Part shown: positions 7,934-16,289 of the stretch, piece after piece
Position numbering within the stretch: position 1 is the stretch's first letter
Layout of the letters: every line of letters begins with the position of its first letter
From: Knoellia flava TL1
Lineage (GTDB): Bacteria; Actinomycetota; Actinomycetes; Actinomycetales; Dermatophilaceae
NCBI RefSeq assembly: GCF_000768675.1
Contig: NZ_AVPI01000014.1
Span: forward strand, 18,577-82,576
Direction of reading: 5' to 3'
Length of the DNA: 64,000 bases
Notes under the pieces: generated by a model
Databases searched by the model: none
What the model was told of the DNA's origin: nothing
The model's input: only the letters and a program-made list of their open reading frames with translations
Translations under genes and position numbers: made by a program

Positions 7934-8263
7934 ATGACCCGTCACCTCGCCCTCACCGTCCTCGCCGGCGCAGCCCTGCTCGGCGGGTGCTCCGCCGCCG
8001 AGGACGTCGCCTCCGACGCGGCGTCCGCGGCCACCTCGCAGGCCAAGGAGTCCGCCCTGCGCGAGCTGCGCGGCTCGATCTGCCCGCTCGTGGCCGACAA
8101 CGACCTCAGCGAGGCCGACCGCGCCACCCTCGGCTCGGCCATCGACCTCGCGCAGGGTCTGGGCGTCGAGTCCGAGCTGCTCACCGCGGCCGAGGACATC
8201 GCCGACTCCGACGGCACCCCGCCCGAGTCCGCCGTGGCCCAGCTCGCCGCCGAGTGCCGCTGA
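7934..8263 (+). CDS. Small secreted lipoprotein, function unknown
   Basis: 109 aa. The N-terminus has MTRH, a hydrophobic stretch LALTVLAGAALL and the lipobox LLGGC with Cys19 as the lipidation site, so it is a membrane-anchored exported protein. The mature part is Ala/Asp/Glu rich with two further cysteines (SICPLV, AAECR) that could form a disulfide. I recognise no domain. It is convergent with the nucleoside-transporter operon and separated from it by the hairpin at 8408-8447. Confidence 0.8.
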   Translation: MTRHLALTVLAGAALLGGCSAAEDVASDAASAATSQAKESALRELRGSICPLVADNDLSEADRATLGSAIDLAQGLGVESELLTAAEDIADSDGTPPESAVAQLAAECR

Positions 8264-8407
8264 GCCCTCGGCTCGGAGCCCCCTGACCACTGCGGGTGGG
8301 TTCGGTGCACTGGGTGCGCAGACAGTTCCGCGCCGCAGTGCACGCTTCCCACTTCAGGCGGCGGGTCCCACGCTCTGCGTGGGCAAGGTGTGGCGACGGG
8401 GACATGA

Positions 8408-8447
8408 CGAACCCCCGTATGCCGGGCGGCCGGCATACGGGGGTTCG
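8408..8447. terminator. Strong bidirectional terminator hairpin
   Basis: Arms of 18 nt, CGAACCCCCGTATGCCGG (8408-8425) and CCGGCATACGGGGGTTCG (8430-8447), pair perfectly around a GCGG loop. It lies between convergent genes, 7 nt after the ATPase stop codon. There is no T-tract, as is usual in actinobacteria. Both arms contain the window-wide GTATGCCG octamer. Confidence 0.9.
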
Positions 8448-8453
8448 TCGCGT

Positions 8454-10010
8454 TCAGTGGTCGGTGTCGCCCGCCATGAGGCGGCCGATCTCGGTGCGGT
8501 CGGCGTCCTTGCCGTCGACCTCGGCGACGACCTTGCCGCCGTGGATGACGGCGATGCGGTCGGCCAGGCCGAGGATCTCGTCGAGCTCGGCGGAGACGAG
8601 GAGGACGGCCGCTCCTGCGTCGCGGGCCTCGACGATCCGGCGGTGGATGAACTCGATCGAGCCGACGTCGACGCCACGCGTGGGCTGCGCCGCCATGAGC
8701 AGGCGTGGCCGCGCCGACATCTCGCGGGCGACGACGACCTTCTGCTTGTTGCCACCCGACAGCGAGCCCGCGGGCACGTCGACGTTGGGGGAGCGGATGT
8801 CGAACTCCTCGCGGAGCTTGACGCCGTTCTCACGAACAGCACCGAAGTCACGCACGAAGCCCTTGGCGTAGGGCGGCTCGTCGTAGCGGTTGAGGACGAG
8901 GTTGTCGGCGATCGACCAGCCGCCGACGAGCCCGTGCTTCTCGCGGTCCTCGGGGATGTGGCCCACACCCGCGTTGTTGGTGTCGTGCGCGTTGGACCGC
9001 GTGATGTCGTCCTTGCCGAGGTGGACCGACCCACCGACCGACGGGCGCATGCCCGCGATGCTCTCGACGAGCTCGCGCTGGCCGTTGCCCTCGACGCCCG
9101 CGAGGCCGACGATCTCGCCGGCCCGGACCTCGAGGTCGAAGCCGTCGACGGCGGGCAGCCCGCGGTCGTCCTTGACCTGGAGACCCTTGATGGACAGGAC
9201 CGTCTCGCCGGGGGTGGCCTCGGCCTTGTCGACGCGCAGGACGACGTCGCGCCCGACCATCATCGAGGCGAGGTCGCTCGTCGTCGTGTTCGACAGGTCG
9301 TCGACGCCGCCGACGACCTTGCCCTGGCGCAGGACGTAGCAGCGGTCCGCCACGGCGAGCACCTCGCGCAGCTTGTGCGTGATGAACACGATCGACGTGC
9401 CGGCGGCAGCGAGCTCCTTCATGACACCGAGCAGCTCGTCGGTCTCCTGGGGAGTGAGCACCGCGGTCGGCTCGTCGAGGATGAGCAGGTCGGCCTTGCG
9501 GGAGAGCGCCTTGAGGATCTCGACGCGCTGCTGGGTGCCGACGGGGAGGTCCTCGATCTCGGCGTCGGGGTCGACGGCGAGGTTGTGCTTCGCGGAGAGC
9601 TCCTTGACCATGCGGCGGGCGCCGTCGAGGTCGAGGATGCCGCCCTTGGCGCTCTCGTGCCCGAGCATCATGTTCTCGGCCACGGTCATGACGGGCACGA
9701 GCTGGAAGTGCTGGTGCACCATGCCGATGCCCCGGCGGATCGCGTCCTTGGGGTCCTTGATCCGGGTGGCGTCACCCTTGATCGAGATCGTGCCGGCGTC
9801 CGGCGTCATGAGACCGAAGATCTGCTTGACGAGGGTGGACTTGCCGGCGCCGTTCTCGCCCAGGAGGGCGACGATCTCGCCGCGGTCGACCCGCAGGGAG
9901 ATGTCCTGGTTGGCGTGGACCGTGCCGAAGGACTTCGACAGGCCCTCGATCTCGAGGAGGGTCTCGCGCGACGAGGGCGACTCGCGGACCTCGGACGTGG
10001 TCTGGGTCAT
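8454..10010 (-). CDS. Nucleoside ABC transporter ATP-binding protein (two NBDs)
   Basis: 518 aa cytoplasmic ATPase of the BMP/NupA-YufO sugar-type importer family, with two nucleotide-binding domains in tandem. Domain 1: Walker A GENGAGKST (~52-60), signature LPVGTQQRVEIL, Walker B LLILDEPTAVL. Domain 2 (~270-510): degenerate Walker A region GLAGVEGNGQRELVES, signature LSGGNKQKVVVARE, RLLMAAQPTRGVDVG in place of Walker B. This unequal pair is normal for the family (compare RbsA). It ends an operon with two permeases (10012-12199) and is followed by the 8408-8447 terminator. Likely cargo is (deoxy)nucleosides, inferred from the neighbouring purine-salvage genes. Confidence 0.93.
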   Translation of the reverse strand: MTQTTSEVRESPSSRETLLEIEGLSKSFGTVHANQDISLRVDRGEIVALLGENGAGKSTLVKQIFGLMTPDAGTISIKGDATRIKDPKDAIRRGIGMVHQHFQLVPVMTVAENMMLGHESAKGGILDLDGARRMVKELSAKHNLAVDPDAEIEDLPVGTQQRVEILKALSRKADLLILDEPTAVLTPQETDELLGVMKELAAAGTSIVFITHKLREVLAVADRCYVLRQGKVVGGVDDLSNTTTSDLASMMVGRDVVLRVDKAEATPGETVLSIKGLQVKDDRGLPAVDGFDLEVRAGEIVGLAGVEGNGQRELVESIAGMRPSVGGSVHLGKDDITRSNAHDTNNAGVGHIPEDREKHGLVGGWSIADNLVLNRYDEPPYAKGFVRDFGAVRENGVKLREEFDIRSPNVDVPAGSLSGGNKQKVVVAREMSARPRLLMAAQPTRGVDVGSIEFIHRRIVEARDAGAAVLLVSAELDEILGLADRIAVIHGGKVVAEVDGKDADRTEIGRLMAGDTDH

Positions 10011-10011
10011 G

Positions 10012-11010
10012 TCAGTCGCCCTTCACGAACGGCTGCCCCACGGCGCCCGGGGCCCGGACGCGACCGGCGGCCGCGGCGAGGACCACCAGGGTGAGGACGT
10101 AGGGCAGCAGGTTGATGAACTGCTGGGGGATGTTGACGACGTCGCTCGCCTGGAGCTGCGAGGCCGAGGCCGACATGAAGCCGAAGAAGAGCGCGGCGGC
10201 GAGGGCGCGAAGCGGACGCCAGGCACCGAAGATGAGGATGGCCAGGGCGAGGAAGCCTCGGCCCGAGCTCATCCCGCGCTCGAAGGTGCTCGTGGCCTCC
10301 ATGGAGAGGTAGGTGCCCGCGAGGCCCGCGAGCGTGCCCGCCATGGTGACGTTGAACAGCCGCAGTGCCACGACGTTGATGCCGGCCGTGTCGGCCGCCG
10401 ACGGGTACTCGCCGACGGCGCGCGTGCGCAGGCCCCACCGCGTCTTGAAGAGCAGGAAGTGCAGGACGAGGGCGATGACGAGCGCGAAGAGCGCGATCGG
10501 TCCGTCGGAGAAGAAGACCGGGCCGATGAGCGGGATCTTCGAGAGCAGTGGCACGTCGAAGTTGGGCAGACCGCGGGGGATCGTCTTGCCCGACTCGTAG
10601 TAGAAGGACGTGATGCCCGTGGCGACGATGTTGATGACGACACCGGCGATGATCTGGTCGAGCTGGCCCTTGACCGTCGTGAACGCGAGGAACGCGCCCA
10701 TGGCGATGCCCGACAGGGCTCCCGCCACGACGCCGACGACGACGGACTGCGTCGCCGCCGCCGCGAAGAAGCCGGCGAAGGCGCCGACGAGCATCTGCCC
10801 CTCGATGCCGATGTTGACGACGCCGGAGCGCTCGCCGATGACGCCGACCATGGCACCGAGGACGAGCGGCACCGCGAGGAACCAGGCGTTCGAGAACATC
10901 GAGACCGCGATGTTGGGGTTCGCGAAGTAGAACGCGTAGGCGGCGACGAGGACGAGCACGGCGGTGCCCAGCCACACCTTGTTGCGCATGACCCACTCCA
11001 TGTCAGGCAC
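10012..11010 (-). CDS. ABC transporter permease (YufQ/NupQ-like)
   Basis: 332 aa integral membrane subunit of the nucleoside importer, BPD_transp_2 family. Eight or more hydrophobic helices are visible, from VWLGTAVLVLVAAYAFYF to LLPYVLTLVVLAAAAG. The segment IGERSGVVNIGIEGQMLVGAF is the cytoplasmic coupling motif diagnostic of this permease family. Start is GTG (VPDMEW), inside the end of the upstream permease gene (8-nt overlap), and its stop lies 2 nt before the ATPase ATG is read, so all three are coupled. Confidence 0.93.
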   Translation of the reverse strand: MPDMEWVMRNKVWLGTAVLVLVAAYAFYFANPNIAVSMFSNAWFLAVPLVLGAMVGVIGERSGVVNIGIEGQMLVGAFAGFFAAAATQSVVVGVVAGALSGIAMGAFLAFTTVKGQLDQIIAGVVINIVATGITSFYYESGKTIPRGLPNFDVPLLSKIPLIGPVFFSDGPIALFALVIALVLHFLLFKTRWGLRTRAVGEYPSAADTAGINVVALRLFNVTMAGTLAGLAGTYLSMEATSTFERGMSSGRGFLALAILIFGAWRPLRALAAALFFGFMSASASQLQASDVVNIPQQFINLLPYVLTLVVLAAAAGRVRAPGAVGQPFVKGD

Positions 11011-12199
11011 CCCAGCTTCCGGCGAGCTGGGTCTGCTTCACGGTGTGCCGGCGGAAGATCCACTTGGCGATGACCGGGAGCGAGACCATGAGCAGGGTGA
11101 TGGCGAGGAGGACGTCGACGACCTCGGGCCGGATGCCCACCTGGAACTGGAGCGTCGGCGCGCCGGCGCGCATGGCGCCGACGAGCACCGCGGCGGGAAT
11201 GGTCCCGAGCGGGTTGCCCCTGGCGAGCAGGGCGATGGTGATGCCGTCGAAGCCGAGCGAGCCGGCGATGCCGTTCTGGTAGCGGTAGGGCTCGATCTGA
11301 AGCAGCTCGAAGGCGCCAGCGAGACCGGCGAGCGCCCCGGACATCGCCATGGCGATGAGCGTGGTCTTCGTCGCCGAGATGCCGGCATACCCGGCAGCGA
11401 ACTTGTTGCGGCCGACGGTCTGGAGCTCGAAGCCGAGGGTGGTCCGGTTGAGCATCCAGGCGACGACGACGGCAAGGAGGAGCGCGACTGGGAGGCCCCA
11501 CGGCAGGACGCCCAGCGGCGTCAGCCGGGCACCCTCGGGCACGGCGTGCGAGGCGGGGAACGGCTGGGCCGGGTCGGAGAGCGGACCGTTGTTGATGAGC
11601 CAGTCGATGATGCCCACGGCGATCGAGTTGAGCATGATCGTCGAGATGACCTCGTGGACACCGCGGGTCGTCTTGAGGAGGGCGGCGATCGAGGCCCACA
11701 TCGCACCGAAGAGGACGGCGACGGCGATGGCCACGACGACGAGCAGCGCCGCGGGCAGGTCGCGCAGGGCGTAGCCGACCCAGGCGGCGCCGATGCCGCC
11801 GGCCATGAGCTGGCCCTGGCCACCGATGTTGAAGAGGCCGACCTTGAGCGGGATGGCAACGGCGAGGCCGACGAGCACGAGGGGCGTCGTCTTCTGCAGC
11901 GTCGCGAGCAGGCCCGACTCCGTGAAGAACGAGTGGGTGAAGAGCAGCTGGTAGGCGTAGGTGGGGTTGAACCCTTGGGCCCGGATGAGGATGGCCCCGA
12001 TGGCGAACGCCAGCACGACGGCGACGAGCGGGACGATGATCGCCTGGTGCCGGACGAGGAAGCCGAGCACCCCGGTCGGGGGCGGTGGTGCGCCACGCTC
12101 GGCGACGACGGGAACCGCCGGCGGGGCGGTCTCCGGCGCGGGGGCGGCGTCCGGAGCGGGGGACGCGTCCTTCGCCGGCGGGCGGTCGGGGTCAGCCAT
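11003..12199 (-). CDS. ABC transporter permease (YufP/NupP-like)
   Basis: 398 aa, first gene of the permease-permease-ATPase unit. A Pro/Ala-rich cytoplasmic N-terminus of ~45 residues (PPAKDASPAPDAAPAPE) precedes about nine membrane helices. The coupling motif appears as GLFNIGGQGQLMAGGI (compare GVVNIGIEGQML in the partner). It forms the channel with the 10012-11010 product. ATG at 12199; the gene is separated from the binding-protein gene by two hairpins (12237-12270 and 12308-12331), so permease expression may be partly uncoupled from the lipoprotein. Confidence 0.93.
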   Translation of the reverse strand: MADPDRPPAKDASPAPDAAPAPETAPPAVPVVAERGAPPPPTGVLGFLVRHQAIIVPLVAVVLAFAIGAILIRAQGFNPTYAYQLLFTHSFFTESGLLATLQKTTPLVLVGLAVAIPLKVGLFNIGGQGQLMAGGIGAAWVGYALRDLPAALLVVVAIAVAVLFGAMWASIAALLKTTRGVHEVISTIMLNSIAVGIIDWLINNGPLSDPAQPFPASHAVPEGARLTPLGVLPWGLPVALLLAVVVAWMLNRTTLGFELQTVGRNKFAAGYAGISATKTTLIAMAMSGALAGLAGAFELLQIEPYRYQNGIAGSLGFDGITIALLARGNPLGTIPAAVLVGAMRAGAPTLQFQVGIRPEVVDVLLAITLLMVSLPVIAKWIFRRHTVKQTQLAGSWGA

Positions 12200-12236
12200 G
12201 ACTCTCCGTGGGTGTGTGAACGGGGGGCGGAACGGA

Positions 12237-12270
12237 GGAACGGGTGCCCTCCGGGGAGGGCACCCGTTCC
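12237..12270. terminator. Hairpin upstream of the permease genes
   Basis: GGAACGGGTGCCCT (12237-12250) pairs perfectly with AGGGCACCCGTTCC (12257-12270) around a short GC loop. It lies 38 nt upstream of the permease ATG on the minus strand and may attenuate read-through from the highly expressed binding-protein gene. Confidence 0.75.
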
Positions 12271-12307
12271 GTCGAGATCATGCTCGGACTGTAGCGGACC
12301 GGGCTCC

Positions 12308-12331
12308 GGCCTCCCGAGGCTTCGGGAGGCC
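12308..12331. terminator. Hairpin after the BMP lipoprotein gene
   Basis: GGCCTCCCGA / TCGGGAGGCC with loop GGCT, 39 nt past the stop of the binding-protein gene on the minus strand. With the hairpin at 12237-12270 it forms a tandem terminator or attenuator pair. Confidence 0.75.
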
Positions 12332-12369
12332 CGCGGAGCACCGCGACGGTGCCGAGCGGGTGCTGCGGG

Positions 12370-13419
12370 TCAGGCGACCTTGAGGCTGCCGTCCTCGAGC
12401 TGCTTGACGATGTCGGCGACCTTGGTCTTGACGTCGGCCGGGATCTTCGAGTCGAAGTCGTGGTACGGCGCGAGTCCGGTCTTGCCCTCGAAGTTGCCGC
12501 CCTTGATCGAGCCGTCCTTGGCCTGGTTCAGCAGGTCGGTCGTGCCCTGGGTGAGCTTCTTCTCGGCCGAGGTGATGAGGCACGGGTGCGCCTCGGGGAC
12601 GGTCTCCCACTGGTCGACGTCGACGCCGATGCAGAAGATCGAGGAGCCCGCGCCGGAGGTCTTCGCGGCCTCGCCGAGGGCGCCGTTGCCGGTGCCGCCA
12701 CCGGCGCCGAAGATGAAGTCTGCACCCTGCGCGAGCATCTTCTTGGCCTCGCCGGCACCCCACGGGGAGTCGGAGAAGGCGTTGTCACCAGCGGGGTGGT
12801 AGACCTTCGCGACCGTCGACTTCGGGTTCGCGGCCTTGGAGCCCTGCTCGTAGCCCTTGGCGTAGTTCTGGGTGGGAGGGATCTCCTGGCCGAGGACGAT
12901 GCCGAGCTTGTTGGTCTTGGTCATGAGGCCCGCGAGGTAGCCGGCGGCGTAGCCCGCGTTGGCCTCGGGGAAGATGAGGCCGGTGACGTTCGGGGCGGTC
13001 GCGGCCGGGTCCTGGAACTGGTCGACACCGATGAACTTGACGTTCGGGTTCGCCTTGGCCGCGGTCACCGTGGCCTCGGCCATGAGGAAGCCGACCGTGA
13101 CGATGGCGTCGTACTTCTGGTCGGTGAACTGCTTGAGGTTGTTCGCGTAGTCCTTCGCGTCCTTGGTCTCGATGTACTTCGTCTGGACGCCGTCACCCTC
13201 GAGGGCCTTGACGCCCTCCCAGGCGGCCTGGTTGAAGTTCTTGTCGTCCACCGAACCGGTGTCGGTGACGAGACCGACGCAGAACACGTCCGCCGAGGAG
13301 CAGTCCTTGGGCGCGGCCGAGCTGCCGTCGGAGCTGCTGTCACCGGTGCTGCCGCCACAGCCAGCGAGGACGAGGGCGAGGGCGGCGGGTGCCGCAACGA
13401 GGAAAGGCTTGGCCTTCAT
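12370..13419 (-). CDS. BMP-family nucleoside-binding lipoprotein
   Basis: 349 aa extracytoplasmic solute-binding protein. The lipobox LVLAGC puts the lipidated Cys at 21, followed by a Gly/Ser linker. The Bmp domain shows VGLVTDTGSVDDKNFNQAAWEG (first 20 residues diagnostic for ligand binding near the domain start), AIVTVGFLMAEAT and ADFIFGAGGGTGNGAL. It captures nucleosides outside the cell for the permeases at 10012-12199. A good RBS (AAGGAG, 8 nt upstream of the ATG on the minus strand) suggests high expression, as expected for a binding protein. Ligand identity is inferred from the family (Bmp/PnrA bind purine nucleosides) and from the MTA phosphorylase and deaminase upstream. Confidence 0.93.
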   Translation of the reverse strand: MKAKPFLVAAPAALALVLAGCGGSTGDSSSDGSSAAPKDCSSADVFCVGLVTDTGSVDDKNFNQAAWEGVKALEGDGVQTKYIETKDAKDYANNLKQFTDQKYDAIVTVGFLMAEATVTAAKANPNVKFIGVDQFQDPAATAPNVTGLIFPEANAGYAAGYLAGLMTKTNKLGIVLGQEIPPTQNYAKGYEQGSKAANPKSTVAKVYHPAGDNAFSDSPWGAGEAKKMLAQGADFIFGAGGGTGNGALGEAAKTSGAGSSIFCIGVDVDQWETVPEAHPCLITSAEKKLTQGTTDLLNQAKDGSIKGGNFEGKTGLAPYHDFDSKIPADVKTKVADIVKQLEDGSLKVA

Positions 13420-13448
13420 AGGGGTTACTCCTTGGGGGTGTGCAGGAT

Positions 13449-13474
13449 GCCCCCGAATGTTAGCCGTCGGGGGC
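13449..13474. terminator. Hairpin between the cupin gene and the BMP lipoprotein gene
   Basis: GCCCCCGA (13449-13456) pairs with TCGGGGGC (13467-13474) around a 10-nt loop. It lies about 64 nt past the DUF985 stop and 30 nt before the lipoprotein start on the minus strand, so it could terminate the salvage genes or act in the lipoprotein leader. Confidence 0.55.
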
Positions 13475-13537
13475 GCGGCCCGAGAGCGCCTCGGGATTCC
13501 GTTGCCGTGTCGTTACTGGCGGGTCGGAAAGCGCAGG

Positions 13538-14053
13538 TCAGGAGCCTGCGCGCCGAGCCCGCGAGCGGGTCTCGAGGGCCACGGGCTCGGTGACCGACCC
13601 GGTGTCCGGACGGGTGAGCGCGGCGATCTCCGCGGCATACGTCGGGAACTTCGACGTGAGCTCGTCACGGTCGCCGAGGGTGAAGTGCCGCGGGCGGAAC
13701 GCCGGGCTGCACCAGCACGACAGCAGCGTCCACTCGCCCATCGTCGCCGCGCCCTGCCACCACCCGGACCGCACGAGCATCTGCCGGCGCTGCTCGTTGA
13801 GGAGAGCGAGGGTCCCGTGGTTGCGCTTGGGTCCCTCCTTGAGGCGGAGCAGCGCCGCCGGTGCGCCCTCGAGCCACTGCCAGCCCTCGTCGACCCCGAG
13901 CCTGTGCATCGCCGAGAACCCGTCGTCGGCGGAGGTGAGCAGGACGAGGATCGAGGACAGCCCCTGCGTGCGCGGGCCCTCGACGAACCACGCCCCCTCG
14001 TCGGGGATGGGCTGCATGTTGAGCTCGGCGACGATCTGCTCGGCGGTGCGCAT
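13538..14053 (-). CDS. DUF985 cupin-fold protein
   Basis: 171 aa, single beta-barrel cupin of the DUF985 family. Recognisable landmarks are MQPIPDEGAWF near the N-terminus, SAMHRLGVDEGWQWLEGAP in the middle (His and Glu metal-ligand positions) and WTLLSCWCSPAFRPRHFTLG. The last ~25 residues are Arg/Ser rich and beyond the domain. The start lies 3 nt after the amidohydrolase stop, so it belongs to the purine-salvage operon. The biochemical function of DUF985 is not established to my knowledge. Confidence 0.87.
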   Translation of the reverse strand: MRTAEQIVAELNMQPIPDEGAWFVEGPRTQGLSSILVLLTSADDGFSAMHRLGVDEGWQWLEGAPAALLRLKEGPKRNHGTLALLNEQRRQMLVRSGWWQGAATMGEWTLLSCWCSPAFRPRHFTLGDRDELTSKFPTYAAEIAALTRPDTGSVTEPVALETRSRARRAGS

Positions 14054-14056
14054 CGG

Positions 14057-15427
14057 TCAGGCTTCCTCGACCTCGTGGGCGGCGGTGGCGGCCTCGCGGG
14101 CACGGGCACGGCACCGGTGGAGCAGCTCGGGAGTGTCGACCTGGGTGCTGCGGCGCTCGCGAACCACGATGATCCCATCCACGAGGACGTCGGTGACGTC
14201 GCCCCTCCCCGCGGCGTGCACGAGCAGCGCCGGGACGTCGTGCACCGGGGTGAGGTGCGGCTGGTCGAGGTCGAGCAGGGCGAGGTCGGCCCGCTTGCCG
14301 ACCTCGAGGCTGCCGACGAGTGAGTCGAGGCCGAGCGCGGCGGCTCCCTCGATCGTCGCGGCACGCAGCACCTGCGTCGCGTCGACCTCGGGGTGCCCGC
14401 TCGTGAGCGCGGCGAGGTGTGCGGCCTGTCGCATCGCCTGCCACATGTCGAGGTCGTTCGAGCTCGCGCACCCGTCGGTCCCGATACCGAGGCGTATGCC
14501 GTCCGCCCGCCACCGCTGCCAGTCCAGCGCCCCGGAGGCCAGCTTGAGGTTGGAGGCGGGGCAGTGCGCGACGGCCGCGCCGGCCGCAGCGGCGGTGGCC
14601 CGGTCGTCGTCGGTGAGGTGGACGCCGTGCCCGAGGACGACCCGGGGAGCGCCGCCGTCGGTGTCCCGCGAGTCGCCGGCCTCGCGCGGACGCATCCAGC
14701 CGGCGCGCGCGAGCAGCTCGGTCGGCGTCGCGCCCACCCGGTCGAGGAGGTCGGCGTTCTCGGCGGCGTTCTCGGACGCGTGGGTGTGCAGGACTCCCGA
14801 CGGTGTCAGCTCGGCGAGGACCGAGGCCACCTCGGCGAGGTGCTCGACCGAGTTCGTGTAGGTCGCGTGCGGCATGGCCGCCACGGGCACCTCGGGGCCG
14901 CCGACCTCGCGCAGCACGTCCGGCCATGCCCGCAGACCCGCCATCCGCTCGTCCCACGAGAGGCCGTCCGGACCCGGCCCGGAGAAGAACGTGGGCCCGC
15001 CGACGTGCCGGGCACCCGCCGCAACCGCACCACGGTGCGCCGCCTCGTGGTGGAAGTACATGTCGAGCTGGGTCGTGCACCCGCCGAGCAGGGACTCCAG
15101 CGCCCCGAGGGTGGCGCCGAGCTCGACCGTGGCTGGGTCCATGACCGCGCCCTCGGCGGCCCAGACCCGCTGGAGGAAGCCCTGGAGGTCCACGGCCTCG
15201 GCGATGCCGCGCAGGAGGGTCATCGGCAGATGGGTGTGGAGGTTGACGAGCCCGGGCAGCGCGAGCCGCCCGCGGCCGTCGAGGATCTCGTCGCCGTCGC
15301 GCACCTCGACCTCGCCGATCTCGGTGATGACGCCACCCTCGACGACGACGGAGACGTCGCGCAGGACGGAGTCGGTGGGGTCGACGGTGACGACGACGGC
15401 GAGGTCGCGCAGGACGAGCCGGCTCAT
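14057..15427 (-). CDS. Amidohydrolase, MTA/SAH or 8-oxoguanine deaminase type
   Basis: 456 aa metal-dependent deaminase of the MtaD/SsnA/8-oxoguanine deaminase group. HTHLPMTLLRG (HxH at 64-66), HTHASEN, GHGVHLT and GTDGCASSNDLDMW supply the metal-binding His residues and catalytic Asp. The C-terminus repeats the strand pattern VGKRADLALLDLD common to amidohydrolases. It overlaps the upstream MTA phosphorylase by 4 nt (ATGA), so the pair probably acts on related purine nucleosides (S-adenosylhomocysteine, methylthioadenosine, adenosine or an oxidised purine). The precise substrate cannot be fixed by eye. Confidence 0.88.
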   Translation of the reverse strand: MSRLVLRDLAVVVTVDPTDSVLRDVSVVVEGGVITEIGEVEVRDGDEILDGRGRLALPGLVNLHTHLPMTLLRGIAEAVDLQGFLQRVWAAEGAVMDPATVELGATLGALESLLGGCTTQLDMYFHHEAAHRGAVAAGARHVGGPTFFSGPGPDGLSWDERMAGLRAWPDVLREVGGPEVPVAAMPHATYTNSVEHLAEVASVLAELTPSGVLHTHASENAAENADLLDRVGATPTELLARAGWMRPREAGDSRDTDGGAPRVVLGHGVHLTDDDRATAAAAGAAVAHCPASNLKLASGALDWQRWRADGIRLGIGTDGCASSNDLDMWQAMRQAAHLAALTSGHPEVDATQVLRAATIEGAAALGLDSLVGSLEVGKRADLALLDLDQPHLTPVHDVPALLVHAAGRGDVTDVLVDGIIVVRERRSTQVDTPELLHRCRARAREAATAAHEVEEA

Positions 15428-16215
15428 CCCCCCGCCTCCTCGCCGTCGACGGACCTGAAGACCGACCTCGTGTGCACGAGCTCGTCGACGACCGCGAGCA
15501 CCTTGGGCGCAGCCGACGTGAGCACCGTGTTGATGTCGTCCATCGTGATCGCCTCACCCGGCCGGACGCCGGCGGCAGCGTTGACGACGAGGCTGAGTGC
15601 GGCATACCGGAGCCCTGCCTCGGCGGCGAGGGTCACCTCCGGGACGCCGGTCATGCCCGCGACCGTGCCACCGGCGAGCGCGGCGAGCCGGATCTCCGCG
15701 GGTGACTCGAAGCGTGGCCCGTCGAAGCAGACGTAGGTGCCGCCGTCGATGACCGGCTGGCCGATGGCGCTCGCGGCGTCGAGCAGCTCCCGCCGCAGGA
15801 CGGGGTCGTAGGCGTGGGTCATGTCGGTGTGCACGACGCCGCCGAGCCCGTCGCCGTGGAAGGTCGACTCGCGCCGCCGGGTGAGGTCGAGGAAGTCGTC
15901 GATGCAGACGATCTCGCCGGCCTCGAGGTCCGGGTCGATCCCGCCGGTGACGTTGATGGCGACGACGTCGTGGACGCCGAGCTCGTCGAGGGCGCGCACG
16001 ATCGCGCGGTAGTTGATGCGGTGCGGTGGCACGTCGTGCCCCGCCCCGTGCCGGGTCACGAAGACGACCGACTGCCCGTGCCACGAGCCGCGCGTCACCG
16101 CTGCCGTCCCGTATGCCGTGTGCACCGTCTCGTGCTGGGCGTCGTCGAGCGCGTCGAGGTCGTAGAAGCCGGTGCCGGCGATGATGCCGAGGGGGTGGGG
16201 GCTCACGTCGGTCAC
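15424..16215 (-). CDS. mtnP: S-methyl-5'-thioadenosine/purine nucleoside phosphorylase
   Basis: 263 aa family 2 nucleoside phosphorylase. IIAGTGFYDL at the N-terminus is the phosphate loop, RHGAGHDVPPHRINYRA the conserved second phosphate-binding segment, and MTGVPEVTLAAEAGLRYAA with VVNAAAG the base- and ribose-binding part. It splits MTA (or inosine/guanosine-type nucleosides) to base and (methylthio)ribose-1-phosphate. Start is GTG (VTDVSPHP); GTG at 16215 is divergent from the gamma-glutamyltransferase-like gene. It heads the coupled set MTAP, deaminase, cupin, next to the nucleoside ABC importer. Confidence 0.92.
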   Translation of the reverse strand: MTDVSPHPLGIIAGTGFYDLDALDDAQHETVHTAYGTAAVTRGSWHGQSVVFVTRHGAGHDVPPHRINYRAIVRALDELGVHDVVAINVTGGIDPDLEAGEIVCIDDFLDLTRRRESTFHGDGLGGVVHTDMTHAYDPVLRRELLDAASAIGQPVIDGGTYVCFDGPRFESPAEIRLAALAGGTVAGMTGVPEVTLAAEAGLRYAALSLVVNAAAGVRPGEAITMDDINTVLTSAAPKVLAVVDELVHTRSVFRSVDGEEAGG

Positions 16216-16289
16216 GCTACTGGTGGGGAGCCGACGTGGCCCCCGGCGCGCTCGCGTCCGCGACGCGGCTCGGGTGCGAGGATCGCGGC

